A stretch of DNA of 64,000 nt from NCBI GenBank assembly GCA_014058105.1, contig JACGCM010001659.1, forward strand, positions 4,774,001 through 4,838,000, read 5' to 3'. The stretch's first letter is position 1; each line of letters starts with the position of its first letter. Position numbers and translations under genes: made by a program. This document shows positions 46,265 to 55,930 of this stretch, piece after piece. Under the pieces are notes generated by a model. The model saw only the letters and a list, made by a program, of their open reading frames with translations, was not told the DNA's origin and did no database searches. Origin of the DNA: Kingdonia uniflora. Its lineage: Eukaryota > Streptophyta > Magnoliopsida > Ranunculales > Circaeasteraceae.

Positions 46265-46860
46265 TCACTCTTTCCTTGTAATCCATTCAGCTCGCTTATC
46301 AAATGCTTTGGGGGGTGGATCTTCTATAATTTCCTCTGTAAGGTCGGGATCGTGCTCCTCCCACTCGAGATCTTCCACTGGAAAATTCGCGAGGAAATCG
46401 GCGACGGCCTGATCCTTATCGGAATGACGTTGTTCGAACTTGATATCATGTTCTCCCAAACTAAATGACCATTGTTGCACTCCCCTTGATTTTTATTTTT
46501 AGGAAAGAACTTCCCGAAGTGGGTAGTTCGTCATGACTTTGACTGAATGAGCTTGAAAGTAGTGTTTGAGATTCTGTGAAGTATAAACAAGAATAACAAG
46601 ATGTATTTCAATTTTATAATACCTCATTTTTGCTGGAGTGAGGGTTTTGCTGATGAAGTAGACTAGTTTCTCAATTTTCACTTCAATTCGAATGAGAACC
46701 GAGTTGATTGAAGTATCTGTAACTGCTAGGTAGATAATCAGTTCATCATTATCCATTGGGGTGCTCATTATGGGAGACCTTCCCAAATAGGTTTTGAGAT
46801 TCTTAGAGGCTGCTTCGCATTCTGATGTCCATTAGACCTCTGGATTTGGCTAAACTTTTC
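46265..46860 (-). pseudogene. Element C RNase H and connection
   Basis: Frames 46786-46499 (LIIYLAVTDTSINSVLIRIE, KLVYFISKTLTPAKMRYYKIE) and 46480-46265 (WSFSLGEHDIKFEQRHSDKDQAVADFLANF). The final acidic residue in ADF is present, unlike in A. Confidence 0.83.
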
Positions 46861-46861
46861 C

Positions 46862-47640
46862 TTATTTGGTACAACCACAGAATAGTAGGAACATCCAACG
46901 ATAGCGTTCTGAAGATTTTAAAATGAATCGGTTGATAGCGGTAATCTTGCAGGCAAGTTTTTGTACGTCTTTCGTCATCTTTGGAAAAGGCATGTTGAGG
47001 AGAGCCTGAATCTGATCTAGATCGGCCTCAATCCTATTTATGCTGATGAGATGGCTGAGAAATTGACTTGAATGTACTTTGAATTGACACTTATCAGGAT
47101 TGAGACACATCCTGTAAAATCGAAGAATGTTGAATATTGTGTTGAGATTTGTAATGTAGTTGGCTGACTGTATCCTCTTGCACAAGAGATTGTCAACAAA
47201 AACTGGCAGGACTTTCCCAAGATGTGCTTTGAACATAGTAGTCATCAACCGTTGATAAGTCGCGCCTACGATTTTGAGTCCGAAGGGCAAGACTTTGTAT
47301 CAGTAAAGTCCTCTTTCAGTGGTGAAAGTAGTTTTTTCTTGATCTTCCTCCAAGAGTAGAATCTGATTGTATCCAGAAGCAGCATTCGTCATAGATAGGA
47401 GTTTGTGACATGCTGTAAAATCAAGGATTTGATGAATATTGGGAATAAGGAAACTGTCCTTCAGATTATGTTTGTATAGATCTGTAAAATCTACACAAAT
47501 TTGGACTTTTCCATTCTTCTTTTGGACAGCAACGATATTGGATATCCAATCTGGATATTTGGCTTCTCGAATGAATCCCAATTTAATCAATTTCCTAATC
47601 GCCATGTTAACTTCATCTTGAAGTCGGGGTGATAGTCGTC
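46862..47640 (-). pseudogene. Element C reverse transcriptase
   Basis: The frame 47605-47300 contains IREAKYPDWISNIVAVQKKNGK, ICVDFTDLYKHNLKDSFLI and NAASGYNQILL. After a TGA/frame break the frame 47290-46862 gives MPFGLKIVGATYQRLMTTMF, VLPVFVDNLLCKR and the thumb SQFLSHLISINRIEADLDQI. The catalytic box is FVDN rather than YVDD/YIDD. Confidence 0.84.
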
Positions 47641-48053
47641 CCTATTTTTGACATCGCGCTGATGTTAATGGCCAATTTGCGACATGCCTTGGCCGGATTG
47701 ACCCCAGGCATCTCTTCAAAAGTCCACACAAAAACATCTCAATTTAGTTGCAAGAAGTGAATAAGAATATCCTTATCGTGCCAAGCTAGCTTAGTACCAA
47801 TGAAAGTACCTTTGCTAGGTTCATCAATGTTGATATATTCTGTAGACTCTTCTGTTGAAGACTGATCAACAAGGTGGCCAGCTTTATGTAATTGTTATGC
47901 AACGTATCTGTCTGTGGTATCTTGAATTGCTAAGGCTGTGCTTTTGCAAGCTTGAGAAAGCTTTTGACTTCCCTTGATTTCATAGATACCATTATTGTGT
48001 TTGAAGTGTAGTGCTTGATGATAGGTAGAAATGATTGCATCCATGTTGTAAAT

Positions 48054-48314
48054 CTAGCAGCGGCCCATAATCTCGAGATAACGAGATTTGGCGTTAATTA
48101 CGTTGAAGATGACGTCGATGGTGGCTGGTCCTGTGGTAATAAGTATGATGATCTTGCCTACTCGCTCTTCTTTAGAACCATTGAATTCACTGATATAGGT
48201 GGTGCTTGGAATAACTTGATCGGCCAATCCCATTTGGTCGATAGTGCTCTGAAAAAGAATCTTAATACCGCTTCCAGTATCGATCATCATTGTGTGCATG
48301 ACAAACTTCTTCAT
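48054..48314 (-). CDS. Element C aspartic protease domain, open frame
   Basis: An 86-codon open frame with MMIDTGSGIKILFQS (D-T-G active site), a flap-like GPATIDVIFNV region and a C-terminal hydrophobic block. It would cut the Gag-Pol polyprotein. Neighbouring gag C-terminus (48752-48315) is also open, separated by a single TAG at about 48315. Confidence 0.78.
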   Translation of the reverse strand: MKKFVMHTMMIDTGSGIKILFQSTIDQMGLADQVIPSTTYISEFNGSKEERVGKIIILITTGPATIDVIFNVINAKSRYLEIMGRC

Positions 48315-50165
48315 CTAGAGTATTATGACTAATGCATCATGATGTAGAAATTTTATATGACTAATATCGCAATCTTCGAATGAGATCCCAAGCCGGCGAT
48401 TGCTCGACTTAGGCATAAGCATGGCTTCTTTATCTTGAGGTGTGAGATCACAGCATTCTGATAGTCTCTTGCGCTTGAATTGGCAAGAGTTGGTGATTTG
48501 ATGTATTTCGATCATGTTGCTATGGTGCATATGGTAGAAATGCTTTTCCTCAGCTTGATCTTTGACCTGGACAACATCAAACTGCTTCATATAACTGGCA
48601 TCCTTGTATAATTCCAGGTTAATAATGCATTCAAACATCCGTCCCTCTTTGAAAATATATTCCAACAACCTCTGTAAAGTATAACAATTAATAGTAGAAT
48701 GATAGTTTACCTTATGATGCATGCAGTACGGGCAATTCTCGATTAGTTCCAATTGTTGAGAGAGACGGTAGAGCTTATCCTTGGAGAGGATTAGAAAAAT
48801 TGTGAAGATTTGAACATTTATACTTGGGAGGACCGGTTTGGGTAGTGAACCACCTTTCTGAGGGTTGCTAGTATTTCCCTTGGAGCGCTTTGATCACCCT
48901 GATCCTCCTTTGGTTCAGTGCTTCGATCTGTAGATGGAGCTTTCGTAGTTAGGACGGTTTAGTAGATTTAAGCCTTTTGGACATCATCCTTTCCAGTTTG
49001 ACATAACTATTGACCTTGGTAATCATATCTTCCAAGGTCGCAGGTTTGTTGAGGAAGAGGTGTTCTTTGGCCTTGTAGTCGAGCTGGAGCACGTTTGTGA
49101 AAGTAATAACAACTATTTTCTAATCGAGGTTGTCTACTTTACACTCGAGCTCCAAAAATTCTTAACAAAAGCTTTGAGCTTCTCTCCGTGTAACTGTTGA
49201 AAGACTAATAAGAAAATATTAATTCTCTTCTTTGTCTCTGTTATGAGCATACGTCTTGATGAATTGTTTCTACAGTTGATCGAATGTGCATATGGAGTCT
49301 TCAGGTAAAGAGTGGAACCATCATAGCGGTTCCTCCTGTAGACTTATTTTGAACAAACGGCAGAGGATGTGGTTGAGATTTAAATGTAAACCCAACGAAT
49401 CACGATACTGTTGAATGTGCTCCTTTGGATCGGTGCCCTTAAATTTACGAATATTTGGGGTATGGAAACGTTTCAATATTTCCATATCGAATAGTACTTT
49501 GGCAATTAAACTTCCTTGTAAATTGGTAAGTTTGTCTGCAGTGCCCAAAACTTGTGCTTCGATCAACTCCTTAATAGGCTGATCCATATGTTCTTGTGTA
49601 ACATATTAACGCATCGGTTGAGTGGCCTGACGAGGAGGTTGCGGATTGTGAGTACCGGTACCTTTACTTAAACGATCTCGTACTAGAACTCGAGGTTGAG
49701 GTCATTATTCTTCTTCCTGGCGTATGGAAAATTGGTGACCTCGACTGATCTTAGACTAAACTGTACCACCCAAATTAATAGAAGGCTGAGGTTCGTACTG
49801 AATATTTCTGGAAATAGCTTTGTTGGTGGCTCCTCGAGGTCCCAACCTTTCCTACCCAGAAACCTAAGAGGTTTCTAGCAATTGATCGGGATCCCTTGTT
49901 AGAGAAGCCTGTTGAGTGTTTTGCAAAGTTTGTAAGGCAGTCTGCATGGTTGTCATCTGGTCTTCATGTCATTTAAGCATTGTCAAACGAGCTTGTCGCT
50001 CGGCTTCAGGCTCCTTCTCACGGAACTCTCGGTCAAGAGTTAATTAACGTTCAAGCACATTAAGCTTCTTTATTTTGGCATTGAGATTCGACCGTAGCTC
50101 TGTAAGTTATTCCGGCTCAATTGATCAAGCTGGACTCCGGTTGCTGGTCGCCTGAAAGTTACCAT
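48315..50165 (-). pseudogene. Element C gag
   Basis: Start ATG at 50165 (MVTFRRPATGVQLD, like A's MVTSRRPTT). The first 500 bp are frame-shifted. The frame 49587-49321 carries ELIEAQVLGTADKLTNLQG and HTPNIRKFKGTDPKEHIQQY, the entry to the capsid-like domain. The frame 48752-48315 has YCMHHKVNYHSTINCYTLQRLLEYIF and then a block SFEDCDISHIKFLHHDALVI leading to protease. The C/H/H/C cluster is shared with A. Confidence 0.78.
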
Positions 50166-50242
50166 GATTGAAATTTTTAGTAGAGTGGATGTATGCCTTA
50201 GGATATCGTGGAAATATCTTATTTTCAATAGATGGCGCCAAA

Positions 50243-50860
50243 TGCAATGGCCTAATTATGTAAGCTCGAAAAGGCTTAGAATTAGCTCTTACACCAATGT
50301 TCTTATGACAAAAATTAACATAAATTAAGAAATAATACAGGTGATTTAGCGTGGAGAATCTCTAAATAGGTAAAAAAACCACGACCTTAAGTTGATGGTT
50401 ATTGTAATAGAGGCTTTTATTGCTTGACGCTGATATCTTATTACAAGTGATCTTTCGACTTAGAAATACATGATCTTGTAAATAAGAAGTTCTGATATTT
50501 TGAGAATAAAGAAAATTTAATTTTACTTGGTGATTTCTTATGTATTTCTCTGGCCCCTGTCTCTTCTGGAACTTTTTCTTTATATAGGCCTTTTCTGTTA
50601 TTCTTCATCGTGCGAAAGCACGATCTCCGAATAATGTGGTTAGTGGCGGTTGACTGAGTAACTGTTTTGTTCGTGAGAGACATGTATCTTTGACTTGTTC
50701 ATGCTTTTCTGTTTGAGCTCGGCCCACATTCTTCATCAGTTCGTGGAGTAGCTGTCGATGTCGATTGTTGATATCACGTGTAAAATGCGAGAGTCTGACA
50801 TGAAGGTATTTCGAGCTGGAATAACTTGATTTGGGTTAGATCGAGGGATAGACCCCTACA
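50243..50860 (-). repeat. Element C inner 5' LTR (618 bp)
   Basis: Plus-strand start TGCAATGG, end CCCCTACA. On its left is the primer site TTTGGCGCCATCTATTG (minus strand, 50225-50242). On its right is a polypurine tract that belongs to the 37-bp spacer before the next LTR. Confidence 0.9.
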
Positions 50861-50897
50861 ATCGCCCCCTCGTTCAATTCCCACAGATGACGCCAAA
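50861..50897 (-). other. 37-bp mini-internal region: primer site fused to polypurine tract
   Basis: On the minus strand it starts with TTTGGCGTCATCTGTGGG (primer site) and ends with GAGGGGGCGAT (polypurine tract). The whole 13-kb coding interior is absent, so this is an LTR-spacer-LTR unit retaining only the two priming signals. Confidence 0.88.
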
Positions 50898-51514
50898 TGT
50901 AATGGCTTAATTCAATAAGCTCGAGATGGCTTGGAATTAACTCTTACACCAATGTTCCTATGATAAAATCTAACGTGAAATAAAAAATGACACAGGTGAT
51001 TTAGCGTGGAAAACCTCTGAATAGGTAAAATAACCACAACCTCAAGTTGATGGTTTTGTTAATAATGACTTTTATTGCTTGAGGCTGATATCTTTTTACA
51101 AGTGATCTCTCGAGTTAGAAATATTTGATCATGTAAATAAGAAGTTATGATGTTTTGGGAATCTAGAAAATGTAGTTTTCTTGGTAATTTCTCTTATATT
51201 TTTTTTGTCCCTATCAATTCTGGAACTTTTTCTTTATATAGGCCTTCTCCACAGTTCTTCATTGTGCTGAAGCACGATCTCTGAACAATGTAGTTAGTGG
51301 CGGTTGACTGAGTAGCTGCTGAGTTCGTGAAAGACATGTATCTTTGACTTGTTCATGCTTTTCTGTTTGAGCTCGACCTACGTTCTTTATCATTTTGTTG
51401 AGTAGGTGTCGATGTTGACTGTTGATATCACATGAAGAATACGTAAGTCTGACATGGAGGTATTTCGAACTGGAATAGCTCGATTTGGGTTAGATTGAGG
51501 GATAGGCCTCTACA
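50898..51514 (-). repeat. Element C outer 5' LTR (617 bp)
   Basis: Plus-strand start TGTAATGG, end GCCTCTACA. It is followed by AACCC, the degenerate partner of TACCC at 36447-36451. Confidence 0.88.
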
Positions 51515-51559
51515 AACCCCATATCCGATCGAAGTCAAAAAGGACGAACCTTATTGCTA

Positions 51560-52133
51560 AAACCATAAGTGCAACTGTCATCCTACCAACATTTTTAATG
51601 CTTTATAACGCTCGTTTGAGATTACACACAAAGCCGGACGACTTTACCAATATATTGTCGACCTCCCCAGTTACCTCGATAGTTCGTACATCAAACCCCA
51701 AGCGGCCCCAATCACCGGACCAAATGAGGTGTACATCTTCCAAGCTTATATGATCAAAGTCAACAATATTGATAGTGATCACACCCGAAGTAAAAGTAAA
51801 TGGGCTGAAAATTGCTGCAAGCTCACCTACCAACAAAAACTCCCAGTCGTTTTACCCAAAATAAGTCTGCACCCATGACCCGAAGGTATATCCTTTATCG
51901 ATTGTGACATATCTCATGTTTATTTTCCCCACTCTGATCATTTGGTCATCATGGTCAAGATCGATCATATCATCCTCCACACCATGCTTGTCGACACAAG
52001 GAGTACAATCAATATATTATTTCTCTAAACAGTTAAGGCTATGCTAATGACTGATCGAATCACCCAGGCTAATATTGAGCTAAAGGGCTTCAATAGATCT
52101 ACTGACGTAGCCGTCAGAAGAAACAGCCTCCCC
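51560..52133 (+). pseudogene. Element D gag C-terminus and protease, first copy
   Basis: Near 51620-51690 the plus strand encodes a GRLYQYIVDLPSYL-type block, then a CDISHVYFPHSDHLVIMVKID block at about 51905-51970 that matches C's pre-protease block. MLVDTRSTINILF begins at 51984 and carries D-T-R in place of D-T-G. The frame stops near 52025 and the following MLMTDRITQANIELKGFN block is part of the protease. Confidence 0.72.
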
Positions 52134-52667
52134 TGTAGTAGCATATTCCCCAAATTTGATAAGGACAAACTAAATAGAGTCAAGTCGAAGGTATCTAATC
52201 ATTCGAGAAGATATTGTAGTAGCAGACTCTCTAGATTCGACAAGGAGAAGCAAGCAAAACCAAATCAAAGATGTATGCCCCTTTGAGAAGGTATCAAGAG
52301 CATGTCTATAGATCTTGATCATCTACAGTAGCCGTTATACTCGATCAAATTGAGCCGTTGCAAGAGATCTGTAAACTTTTCCCACTGCCTATTAAAATAG
52401 GAGACCAATTATTTGTAACTGCCCATATTCATTATAAATACAGGCAGAACACATGTTAAAAGGGATTCGATAACTCTGTTTTTTTACTACTATTTGCTTT
52501 TGTTCTATATTTCAGCAATTGTAATAACTAGCACATATTGAATTTTATCATAGGTTGTGGTTTTTCTCAGGTTTACTGAGTTTCCACGTAAAATCTAGTG
52601 TGTTCTAGCTTAGAATTGCATCCTCCTTACTGAAGTATTGGCGAAGTTTACCATTAGGGAAAACATG
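52134..52667. other. Insertion of about 0.5 kb between two protease copies, LTR-like
   Basis: The sequence between the two protease copies is unrelated to D. Its right half (52430-52620) has TATAAATAC near 52436, a pyrimidine-rich stretch, and a TTGTGGTTTTTCTCAGGTTTACTGAGTTTCCACG-like run in the style of a Copia leader. I cannot set LTR ends. Left of 52320 there is a short serine/arginine-coding stretch of unclear origin. Confidence 0.45.
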
Positions 52668-53200
52668 CCACACAATGCTTGTCAACACTAGGAGTTCAGT
52701 CGATGTACTATTTCCCCAAACAGTGAAGGCCATGCTAATGAATGATTGAATAATCCAGGCTAATGTTGAGCTAAAGGGATTTAATGGATCCACCGAGGTA
52801 GCAGTCGGAAGAATCAACCTCCCCGTTACCACCGGCCCGATGGTGTTATAAACTAGCTTCCTTGGCATCGGAAAAAAATCTGAACACCTCGGCTGGCTTC
52901 ATGCCATGAAGGCAATATCTTTGACCTACTACCAAGTTTTGTGATTCACCACCCTGAGTGGCACCTGGAATATGAAGGGATTCCAAATGTTAGCTCGATC
53001 CTGCAAGCACCCAGATTTTCATTATACTCAGAAGTTGGTTAAACCAGAGCAATCACAACAGCTATCCATCACCCCACCTTTGACTACCTCCACCGAGCCA
53101 CCAACCATCGAACCCACTGCATATATCAAGCTTGACAGCCCCGGTCGAGGAATATTCATTGGAAGTTTCTTGACAGAGGATGAAAAATACTAGCTTACCA
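52668..53200 (+). pseudogene. Element D protease, second copy, and linker to RT
   Basis: It repeats about 155 bp of 51978-52130 at an estimated 80-85 percent identity: MLVNTRSSVDVLF, MLMND, IIQANVELKGFNGSTEVAVGRINLPV. The active site reads N-T-R. It continues, unlike the first copy, through GWLHAMKAISLTY and KGFQMLARSC to the pre-RT block GIFIGSFLTEDEK near 53155. Confidence 0.72.
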
Positions 53201-53209
53201 CATTCCTTC

Positions 53210-54170
53210 GATCCAAAAAAGACGTCTTCGCATGAACTTTCCATGAGATGCCCGGCGTTGACCCTACCCTTGCTTGCCACCGACTCGATCTAATACTCAA
53301 GTCCACCGCAGTCAAACAAAAGAAATGCACCCTGGCCTCGAGGATTTGAGATGCAATTAACCTCGAAGTCGATAATCCTCTAGCTGTAGGTTTCATCCGA
53401 GAGGCTAAATATGCAGATTGGATCACGAACATCGTTACCGTACCCAAAAAAGACAGAAAAATATGAATTTGCGTCGACTTCACTGACCTCAACAAGCATA
53501 CCCTAATGGATAACTTTCCTTTCCCCATTATCGTAGTATACCTCGATGTAACAGCTGGCCACAAGTGTCATTCGATGATGGATGCTACTTCAGGCTACAA
53601 TCAGGTACCCTTCTTCCCTGAAGATTAAATTAAAACCTCCTTCATTACTGAACAAGGGCTATATGATTTTAACGTCATGCCCTTCAGGCTCAAAAGCGCG
53701 GGCACAACCTACCAGCATCTGGTTACCCCCATGTTCAAACTATTATTTGGCAAGTCACTTGAAATCTATATCGACGACATGATATGCAAGAACCTCCACA
53801 AAAATACCCATTTATAAGACCTGACCAAAGTCTTTTCTATCCTTCGATCATACCAAATGAAGTTAAACTCCGATAAATGCCAATTCGGTGTATCGTCAAG
53901 AAAATTCCTCGGCCACCTCATAGCAAGAGAGGGATCGAGATCGGCCCAGCCCAAATTCGAGCCCTTGTCGATATGCCATCTTACCGAACAAAGAAAGACA
54001 TACAAAAGGTCATAAGCAAAATAACAACCCTTATTCAATTCATTTCCAAATCTTCTGACCAATGTGCCTGGTTGTTCTCCCTCCTACGTGATCAAGGCGC
54101 TCACAAAACCAAGAAGAAAAACTTGACATTGATTGGACACCCGAATATGAGCAAGCTTTTCATGAGCTAA
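53210..54170 (+). pseudogene. Element D reverse transcriptase
   Basis: Blocks in order: VGFIREAKYADWITNIV (about 53389-53440), ICVDFTDLNKHTLMDNFPF (about 53467-53525), MMDATSGYNQVPFF (53576-53618), FITEQGLYDFNVMPF and GKSLEIYIDDMICKN (about 53750-53794). It has the intact YIDD box, unlike A, B and C. Thumb blocks KFLGHLIAREG and TKKDIQKVISKI follow to 54060. Stops near 53349, 53464, 53627 and 53816. Confidence 0.84.
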
Positions 54171-54480
54171 AGACTTACTTCATCCAACCATCAGTAATGA
54201 GTATCCTAGTCGAAGGAGAGTTACTTTCCCTCTATCTTACAGTTATAGACGAATCTATTAGCTTTGTCCTTATAGGAATAGATGAAGGTATAAAAAAACT
54301 AGTATACTTCATCAGTAAAACACTGACTCCAGCTGAAACCAGATATACCAAACTTTAAATAATTCTCCTTATACTCGTCTATACTTCCAGAAAACATGAA
54401 CCATACTTCCAAGCACATTGCATACAGGTGATCACGAGTAACTCTCTTCGATAGCACATTACTCTCAAGGCGAGAGCAGA
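54171..54480 (+). pseudogene. Element D RNase H, truncated
   Basis: LLSLYLTVIDESISFVLIGI and KLVYFISKTLTPAETRYTKL (54220-54355), then a TAA and SRKHEPYFQAHCIQV. After about 54480 the expected rest of RNase H and the whole aRNH found in A, B and C are missing, and the sequence passes within about 200 bp to integrase. Confidence 0.75.
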
Positions 54481-54689
54481 CACGTCGACGTCGTAGCCTA
54501 CATTATAGAAATGTAAGGATAGTCTGAACCCCGAAAGCACAGTATTGAAGTACTCGAACGCCCAAGTATCTACCAAATGGAAATCAATACCATCAATACT
54601 GGGGGAAAGAGACTCGATCCTGAAGATTGGCGTACCCCCTTCCTCGTATATTTCAACAGCTTGACACTACCCGCAGACCCGAAGGAAAA

Positions 54690-55511
54690 GCGTTCTCTAT
54701 TAGAAAATTGCCAAAAGGTACACCATTCTCAAAGATGATCTACACCGGAAAACACTCAATGGAGTGCACCTCAAATATATATCTCAGCAAGAAGCTGCCA
54801 CTATCATCACAGTGTTGCACGAAGGTAGCTGCGGATCACATGCCGCTGGCATATTTATGGTCATCCGCACGGCAACACAAGGACTATTATGGTCATCCGC
54901 TGGCATATTTATGCAAAGCATTGTGATAAATGCCAACGCCACGGCCATAAAACCAAAAGCCTCTCACAAGACCTCCACTATAGTCAAGTCTTTTGGCCCT
55001 TTAAACGATAGGTCATCGACTTGGTAGGCTCATTTCTAAAAGCTTCAGGTAAAAGAGAACACATCCTCGTTGCCATGGACTACTTCACTAAATGGGTCGA
55101 AACCATACCGCTATGCTGAACTAGAGAAGAAAAAGTAATTAAGTTCCTATAGAGAAGATCATCACATGTTTTGGTTGTCCGCACATGATTCGATGTGACA
55201 ACGGGCAATAGTTCGCAGGTAATATGGTCAGAACATTCCTCAAAAAGTATAATATCATCCTTTCTCCCTCCATACCTTATTACCCATAAGGCAATAGTCA
55301 GGTCGAAGCCATCAACAAGATTATTGTCGACGGTCTTAAGAAACACGTCGATGACAAGAAGGGACGTTGGGTTTAAGAACTGCAATACCTCATCGGGGAT
55401 TACCTCACAGCACCAAGTTAGGCGACGGGTTACACTCCTTTCCTATTGGCATACAGAATCGAAGCAGTCCTGCCAACTCAGTTCAAAGTCCCTACCAGAG
55501 ACCCTAAACTC
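54690..55511 (+). pseudogene. Element D integrase, cut at 55512
   Basis: HLKYISQQEAATIITVLHEGSCGSHAAG (54765-54850) is the zinc-binding entry. A VVSCHKCQ-type region is decayed. Core remnants in shifting frames (MDYFTKWVE near 55076, a CDNGQ-like stretch near 55195, YYP..GNSQVEAINK near 55280-55325) follow. A LAYRIEAVLPTQF block at 55445-55480 is the usual C-terminal motif. A roughly 40-bp duplication around 54835-54905 (GGTCATCCGC...GGCATATTTATG) is visible. Confidence 0.75.
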
Positions 55512-55930
55512 CACTACAACAAAAAGGTTAAAAAATGAGGGCAGTAGTCCATCGTTTTTACTTAAAGACGAGGGTAATTACCGTCGCCGTTTGTTAGCCG
55601 CATTTTTTTGCATCGCTATTTGCCATCGTTTTTTAAGGGCAATACGACTACTCACACCCGTCGCTAAATTGCGACAACACGAACCGTCATTTTTTCCCTA
55701 ATCAAACAAAGTATTATCGACTAAACTAGTCCGTCACATAAATGCGACTATAGTATATTTTCGTTTTATCCCCTCCAAAACCATGTTACTTGAACAATTA
55801 ACGACGGAGTGCACCCTTGATTATCTAACAGCGTCAGCCACAACAGTCGCCAAAATATGACTAAGTGAACTCGTCACTTTTGTAGCTAAAATTAAGATAG
55901 AGAAACGACGTCTAAAGCCGTCGTAAATAT
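55512..55930 (+). mobile_element. CACTA (En/Spm-like) transposon terminus with sub-terminal repeats
   Basis: CACTACAACAAAAAG is the characteristic end of plant CACTA elements. It is followed by 400 bp of short GTCG/CGAC-rich motifs (CCGTCGCC, CATCGCTA, CCGTCGCTAAATTGCGAC, ACGACGTCTAAAGCCGTCGT) that resemble the sub-terminal transposase-binding repeats of this superfamily. CTC at 55509-55511 could be a 3-bp target duplication. The opposite terminus is not in the window, so its length exceeds 8.4 kb if intact. Confidence 0.78.

Larger units (their letters stand above)
36452..51514 (-). mobile_element. Element C: Tat-lineage Gypsy element of A's family, with a third LTR
   Basis: It contains three LTRs of A's family: 36452-37057 (3'), 50243-50860 and 50898-51514. 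The outer flanks are TACCC (36447-36451) and AACCC (51515-51519), a target duplication with one mismatch. From the 3' LTR to the first 5' LTR it measures about 14.4 kb, equal to A without B. Gag-pol runs on the minus strand from 50165 to about 44600. The antisense set runs on the plus strand from 37321 to 43748. Confidence 0.9.
51515..55511 (+). mobile_element. Element D: plus-strand Tat Gypsy element, right-hand part
   Basis: The gag end, protease, RT, RNase H and integrase follow in order on the plus strand. The left part of the same element is at 8243-8743 and 34797-36451. D contains A (with B) and C, and is itself cut by the CACTA-like end at 55512. It is the oldest Gypsy layer here. No 3' LTR is in the window. 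Confidence 0.82.

Noticed and set aside
51978..52828. The 155-bp direct repeats as a target-site duplication
   Set aside because: LTR elements make 4-6 bp duplications. These copies are long, diverged and both part of the protease gene.
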